A stretch of DNA of 37,990 bases. Source: Pisciglobus halotolerans (GTDB lineage Bacteria; Bacillota; Bacilli; Lactobacillales; Carnobacteriaceae). The translations under genes and the position numbers were made by a program. The stretch is taken from positions 1 to 37,990 of the forward strand of contig NZ_FOQE01000022.1 in assembly GCF_900113675.1 (NCBI RefSeq), written 5' to 3'. Positions 34,223 through 37,990 of this stretch are shown one piece after another (the first letter of the stretch is position 1; the number at the start of each line of letters is the position of its first letter). The notes under the pieces were generated by a model. It was not told the origin of the DNA and searched no databases. It worked only from the letters and a program-made list of their open reading frames with translations.

Positions 34223-34948
34223 TTATCTTAGCCATCCTCCACTAACAACGATTGATTGCCCGGTCAAATAGGCGCTTCTCTCATCCAACAGCTGCTTGAC
34301 CCAAAAACTGATTTCTGATGTTTTACCCATTCTTCCCATTGGAATCTCGTCTTTCAACACTTGGATATCATCTTTAGAAAAACTCTGATTCATTTTTGTC
34401 TCGATCGCTCCTGGCGAAATGGCATTGACCGTGATGCCTAAACTAGCCACTTCTTTGCTGTAAGCTTTAACAAAAGCCAGCTGAGCCCCTTTAGTTGTGC
34501 TGTATAGCACTTCCATGGCACTACCCATTTCTCCATAGACAGAGCTGATAAATACAATCCGTCCATGTTTAGAAAGCGCTAGTTTTGTCTGCAATTGCTG
34601 TACGAGTAAAATCGGTGTGCGAACATGAACAGCCCACATATTGTCCATATCCTTGGGATCAGCATCCGTCAATAAATTAAACGTCGTAAAGCCGCTGGCA
34701 AAAACAATGGCATCTACTTGAAAAAGATTATTTAAGAAATCAGGAAGTTCCTCTACATTCGCCATATCCATATGCAGCTTGAAAAAATCTTGCTTCGGAT
34801 ATTGTTTCGCATACTGCTCGATCTGCTCATTAATACTCATTTCGTCAGAACGATAATGTAAATAGAGCGACCAACCATCATCAGCCAGTTCATGGGCAAT
34901 TTCTTTTCCTATTGCGCCGCTAGCTCCCATGATCAAAGCAAATTTCAT
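34223..34948 (-). CDS. ymfI: YmfI, SDR-family EF-P 5-aminopentanone reductase
   Basis: A short-chain dehydrogenase/reductase. In Bacillus, YmfI reduces the 5-aminopentanone group on Lys32 of elongation factor P to the mature 5-aminopentanol; that specific role is transferred by homology and neighbourhood. GASGAIG (8-14) is the cofactor motif. The catalytic set is Ser135/136, Tyr149 and Lys153 (YSTTK). The end SGGWLR is typical. The start ATG overlaps the ymfH stop by 4 bp. Gene order ymfF-ymfH-ymfI is the conserved Firmicutes cluster. Confidence 0.93.
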   Translation of the reverse strand: MKFALIMGASGAIGKEIAHELADDGWSLYLHYRSDEMSINEQIEQYAKQYPKQDFFKLHMDMANVEELPDFLNNLFQVDAIVFASGFTTFNLLTDADPKDMDNMWAVHVRTPILLVQQLQTKLALSKHGRIVFISSVYGEMGSAMEVLYSTTKGAQLAFVKAYSKEVASLGITVNAISPGAIETKMNQSFSKDDIQVLKDEIPMGRMGKTSEISFWVKQLLDERSAYLTGQSIVVSGGWLR

Positions 34949-36246
34949 TCCTTTTTCTCTCCTTTAGACAAAATATGAAAGGCACTTAAACGCTCTTCAT
35001 GCATAAATTGATCAGCCATATAAAGAATATCTTCTAAGGTGATGGCTTCAATGATAGGGACCAAATCAAAGAGTGTGGCCTCTCCATAAGTTTGTTGACT
35101 GTACTGGTTTGCAATAAATTCAAGAGAATTTAAAGACTGTAGATGCTGACCGATCATTCTCTTTTTAATCAACATCAGATTTTTTTCTGTCAGCTCTGGA
35201 CTATCTTTAGCTGACAACAATATTGCTTTGATCGTTTCGCTAAACCGCTCAGGGTCTTTTGTATCGCTGCTGACGGCAACAAAGTTAAAAGAGCGTTCCA
35301 ATTCGTAGTCATAAGAAAAACTGTCATCAAGAATTCCTTGATCATATAAGCGCAAATAATTGCTGGAAGTAGGACCAAACAATAGACGTAACAAAATATC
35401 CATTTTTGTTTTGTGGATCATAGCTTCTTTTCCTTGTGGTGCAGGTTCTGCTCCTTTGATTCCCACAATACTTTTCGGACGATTTACCGGCATACTGATT
35501 GCATGAAAAGGACGAATATCTGTTACCGTTTCTTCTGGGAAAAAACGTTCGATAGCTTCAGCTTCTTCAAATGTTTTAGCTGCTTGGTTTTGACGAATGA
35601 AAGTCATCAAATCATCTGGATCCAGTTTTCCGACAACAAACAAATTCATGTTGCTTGGATGATAGAAGGTCTTGTAGCAGGTGTACAGAAGTTCTGGCGT
35701 GATCTCCATAATGCTTTCTACAGTACCTGCAATATCGATATGCAAAGGATGTTTAGGATATAAATTTCCTAATAAACCAAAAAATAAACGCCAGTCTGGT
35801 TCATCGTCATACATTTGGATCTCTTGAGCAATGATCCCTTTTTCTTTATTTACCGTTTCTTCTGTAAAATAAGGTTCTTGAACAAAATCAAGTAAGGTGC
35901 CCAAGTTTTCTTTTACTTGGTTCGTACTAGAAAAAAGATAGCTCGTTTGTGTAAAGCTGGTAAAAGCATTAGCAGCTGCGCCCATACGACCAAACTTTTG
36001 AAAAACATCACCATCCTCTTTTTCAAACATTTTATGCTCTAGAAAATGCGCAATACCATCAGGAACACTAATTTTTTCTGATTTTCCTAATGGTACAAAT
36101 GTATTGTCAATTGATCCATATTTTGTTGTAAACAAGCCATATGTTTTATGAAAACCGTTTTTAGGCAATAGCGTGACTGTTAATCCATTTGGCAAAACTT
36201 CTGTATAAACTGTTTCGTCTAATTGTGCGTATACTATCTTTTCCAT
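34945..36246 (-). CDS. ymfH: YmfH, M16 zinc peptidase (catalytic subunit)
   Basis: An insulinase-type (M16) peptidase. The inverted zinc motif HFLEH is intact at residues 67-71, with Glu142 in IIAQEIQMYDDEP as third ligand. The start at 36246 (433 aa) overlaps the ymfF stop as TAATG with GGAGG 9 nt ahead; a start 34 codons earlier would be inside ymfF with no ribosome site. It forms with YmfF an active/inactive pair like other M16B proteases. Current databases name the pair as associated with EF-P 5-aminopentanol modification; the substrate is not shown by sequence. Confidence 0.93.
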   Translation of the reverse strand: MEKIVYAQLDETVYTEVLPNGLTVTLLPKNGFHKTYGLFTTKYGSIDNTFVPLGKSEKISVPDGIAHFLEHKMFEKEDGDVFQKFGRMGAAANAFTSFTQTSYLFSSTNQVKENLGTLLDFVQEPYFTEETVNKEKGIIAQEIQMYDDEPDWRLFFGLLGNLYPKHPLHIDIAGTVESIMEITPELLYTCYKTFYHPSNMNLFVVGKLDPDDLMTFIRQNQAAKTFEEAEAIERFFPEETVTDIRPFHAISMPVNRPKSIVGIKGAEPAPQGKEAMIHKTKMDILLRLLFGPTSSNYLRLYDQGILDDSFSYDYELERSFNFVAVSSDTKDPERFSETIKAILLSAKDSPELTEKNLMLIKKRMIGQHLQSLNSLEFIANQYSQQTYGEATLFDLVPIIEAITLEDILYMADQFMHEERLSAFHILSKGEKKE

Positions 36247-37508
36247 TATTTTACGCCTCCTGATAGGAAGAAAATCCCTTTTAATTTGACTTTTTTCGCA
36301 ACTTCTATCACTTGTTCGCGCGTAACCATTTCGATCCCTTCGATCCATTCTTGCAAACTGACCGTTTTGCCTAAAGCCAATTGGTTGGCATAAATGCGTT
36401 CGATCACACTGCCGGGATTATCTTCCGACTGGATCAGCTGATTTTTCAACATGTTTTTAGTTTGAAGAAAAGCTGTCTCAGTAAAATCACCAGCTTGCAT
36501 ATCGTAAAGTTGTTCTGCAACGATTGCTTTTACTTTCTCAGACTCTTTGCCATCGATACCTGTTTGTACAACCATCACTCCACGGAAGGTATCCAAGGAA
36601 CTTGCAGCATAATAAGCAAGACTTTCCTTTTCACGTACATTCATAAACAACTTTGAATGCGGAAAACCGCCAAATAGCCCATTAAAGACTTGTCCGGCAT
36701 AATAATCTTCTCCATGATAAAAAACAGAAGTAGTATAACCTAAATTTAACTTAGCTTGCGTAACTTCTTGCTCTTCTGTTTTTTCTCTTAATTCACTTGT
36801 AGATGTTGTTTGATAAAAAGGAGAGCGTGGTGCGATTTGTCGTGCATTGAACGAGAAGTTTTTAAAATAAGCTACTATTTCATCTTGTTCAACATCCCCC
36901 ATCACATAAATGTCTACCTCATCATCTTGAATCATAGATTGATAATACTGATAAAGTGAACTTGATGTGATCTTTTCCAAATCTTCTGCCGTTCCGATAC
37001 TTGGAACTTTTTGGCTGCTGTCCTCAAATAACAATGCTTGCAAGGCTAAACTAGCGTAGGTTTGTTTGTCATCATAAAGTCCATCATAATCATCTCTCAG
37101 TTTTTCTTTTTCACGTTTGAACGTGGTTTGATCAAAGTGCTGTTCTTCAACATTCGGATGAAAAAGGACTTCTTCTAAAAACTGAACGGCTTTTTCTGTA
37201 ATGCCGTTCCCCATCGTTAAGTATTTTTCGTTTACGATATTTAAACTGACCGTTAAAATATGTTGATTGCCTTTTCTGCTGACGGCAGTTCCAAAACTCG
37301 CACCAAATAATTCAGACAACTCTGAACGAAAAGCCGTTTGTGTTGGATAGCGCTTGCTGCTGATTTCTAACAAATTAGCAATCATTGTTCGTTGAGTAAT
37401 CGTTTCTTTTTTTAATGGCGCTTTAAATTTAAGCGTGATTTGAATCGTTTTATATTTATTAGTGGGCAGCAGATGCAACTGGACACCTTCTGTAAGTTGA
37501 ATAGACAT
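36246..37508 (-). CDS. ymfF: YmfF, M16-family non-catalytic partner
   Basis: An M16 homologue of 420 aa without the HxxEH zinc motif: the matching place reads NLLEISSKRYPT. It is therefore expected to be the structural or substrate-binding half of a heterodimer with YmfH. The C-terminal half keeps the M16 fold (LNLGYTTSVFYHGEDYYAGQ, SLAYYAASSLDTFRGV). AGGAGG lies 6-7 nt before the ATG. It is the first gene of ymfF-H-I. Confidence 0.92.
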   Translation of the reverse strand: MSIQLTEGVQLHLLPTNKYKTIQITLKFKAPLKKETITQRTMIANLLEISSKRYPTQTAFRSELSELFGASFGTAVSRKGNQHILTVSLNIVNEKYLTMGNGITEKAVQFLEEVLFHPNVEEQHFDQTTFKREKEKLRDDYDGLYDDKQTYASLALQALLFEDSSQKVPSIGTAEDLEKITSSSLYQYYQSMIQDDEVDIYVMGDVEQDEIVAYFKNFSFNARQIAPRSPFYQTTSTSELREKTEEQEVTQAKLNLGYTTSVFYHGEDYYAGQVFNGLFGGFPHSKLFMNVREKESLAYYAASSLDTFRGVMVVQTGIDGKESEKVKAIVAEQLYDMQAGDFTETAFLQTKNMLKNQLIQSEDNPGSVIERIYANQLALGKTVSLQEWIEGIEMVTREQVIEVAKKVKLKGIFFLSGGVK

Positions 37509-37601
37509 ATTTTTTCCTCCTAATGATTAAAAAGGCCGCTGTTTTCTTTTTTTGATCAACGCCCTTTGTCAAGAAACTTTCCTTCTCAATATCTGCTTTC
37601 T

Positions 37602-37630
37602 ATTTTAGTTGAAATAGAAAAAAACAGCAA
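37602..37630 (-). promoter_or_regulatory. promoter of the ymfF-ymfH-ymfI operon
   Basis: On the minus strand: -35 TTGCTG (37625-37630), 17-bp spacer, -10 TAAAAT (37602-37607). The -35 overlaps the base of the adjacent terminator stem, so terminator and promoter share sequence. Confidence 0.55.
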
Positions 37631-37649
37631 GGTACAGTGCTGTACCTTG
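37614..37649 (-). terminator. intrinsic terminator next to the IS end
   Basis: A perfect 10-bp stem CAAGGTACAG/CTGTACCTTG (37628-37637 with 37640-37649) with a 2-nt loop is followed on the minus strand by CTGTTTTTTT. It must have ended the gene to the right before the insertion element arrived. Confidence 0.85.
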
Positions 37650-37676
37650 TAGTGACCCCCAAATATTAGACTTTTT

Positions 37677-37707
37677 TGAAGTGGAGAAATCCACTTCTTT
37701 TTTTCTA
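37677..37707 (+). terminator. terminator inside the IS end
   Basis: Stem GAAGTGG/CCACTTC with a 6-nt loop and CTTTTTTTCT on the plus strand. It faces incoming transcription from the flank into the element, a common way for an IS to limit readthrough expression of transposase. Confidence 0.7.
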
Positions 37708-37733
37708 CTTTTATCCGCAAGAAACTTCTAACC

Positions 37734-37990
37734 CTAAGCGGCGTTCTGAATTTCTTTACGATAGTCGATTGGACTCATCCAATCGAGTTTCCGTTTGATT
37801 CTTCTGTGATTGTAATAGTCGATAAATGTGACGATTGTTCTCTCTAGTTCTTCGTAGCTATGAAAAACTTGTCCATGATATACTTCTTGTTTCAAAAGAC
37901 TAAAGAAATTTTCCATTGGTGAATTGTCCAAACAATTTCCTTTACGAGAGAAACTTTGGAAAATGCTGTGTTTCTTCAATTCTCTTTGAT
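37734..37990 (-). CDS. IS3-family transposase OrfB, C-terminal part (partial)
   Basis: The integrase-core end of an IS150-group transposase: SFSRKGNCLDNSPMENFFS carries the last catalytic Glu of the DDE set (PMENFF), followed by SYEELERTIVTFIDYYNHRR and DWMSPIDYR. The frame is open to the window edge, so the start and the rest of the enzyme are outside. The visible part has no frameshift or stop and could belong to an active element. Confidence 0.9.
   Translation of the reverse strand, partial: QRELKKHSIFQSFSRKGNCLDNSPMENFFSLLKQEVYHGQVFHSYEELERTIVTFIDYYNHRRIKRKLDWMSPIDYRKEIQNAA

Larger units (their letters stand above)
37648..37990 (-). mobile_element. IS3-family insertion sequence, 3' end (partial)
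   Basis: The left terminus begins TGTAGTGACCCCC, of the IS3/IS150-group type with TG at the tip. It carries the C-terminal end of the OrfB transposase and runs past the window edge. The boundary lies exactly at the terminator hairpin (37628-37649). A hairpin GAAGTGG/CCACTTC followed by TTTTTTT in the plus direction (37677-37707) lies just inside the end and would stop transcripts entering from outside. Confidence 0.85.

Overview
The window is a low-GC Gram-positive chromosome segment. Protein content and gene order point to Enterococcus: prsA, then a YhaM/YhaN/YhaO block with a PBP2A-type class A PBP; a mutSL-ruvAB-queA-tgt-yajC block; and rny-recA-cinA-pgsA-rodZ-ymfIHF. I cannot separate E. 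faecium from close relatives such as E. hirae, E. durans or E. mundtii by reading alone. Almost everything is core chromosome. Only prsA, a possible gene tail at the left edge and a proposed small transcript are read rightward; all other genes are on the minus strand.

Layout. 1-1370: tail of an unidentified gene, then the foldase lipoprotein gene prsA and its terminator. 1495-7177: yhaM, yhaN and yhaO (RNase and Rad50/Mre11-like pair) and a YlbF-family gene. 7277-9409: class A PBP. 9575-14117: nrnA, ytoI, a metallo-beta-lactamase-fold hydrolase and dinB. 14645-17490: comN, yajC, tgt and a TetR regulator. 17554-18427: an unusual intergenic region with a tandem array of structured ~125-bp repeats, followed by a promoter overlapping a catabolite (cre-like) box that drives a proposed ~268-nt transcript. 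18428-26616: queA, ruvB, ruvA, msrB, mutL and mutS. 26742-32296: ymdB, rny, recA and cinA. 32574-37508: pgsA, rodZ, ymfI, ymfH and ymfF. 37648-37990: end of an IS3-family element running off the window.

Themes. DNA repair and recombination dominate (MutSL, RuvAB, RecA, DinB, YhaN/YhaO). A second theme is RNA and nucleotide turnover (YhaM, NrnA, RNase Y, YmdB). A third is tRNA/translation modification (QueA and Tgt for queuosine; YmfI/YmfH/YmfF for EF-P). A fourth is envelope and secretion (PrsA, PBP, YajC, PgsA, RodZ). recA, and less clearly ruvA, carries a LexA-like box. Several starts were moved from the longest possible ORF on the basis of Shine-Dalgarno position, including TTG starts for yajC and rny and TAATG/ATGA overlaps in the ymf and yha operons.

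The most interesting non-coding items are three. (1) Two copies (101 and 282 bp) of a non-autonomous, MITE-like element have ~25-bp terminal inverted repeats and perfect 8-bp target duplications, both abutting an intrinsic terminator hairpin. (2) The tandem array beside the tetR promoter has arms that partly co-vary. (3) A promoter/cre-like box/terminator unit between queA and tetR may encode a catabolite-controlled small RNA or peptide.
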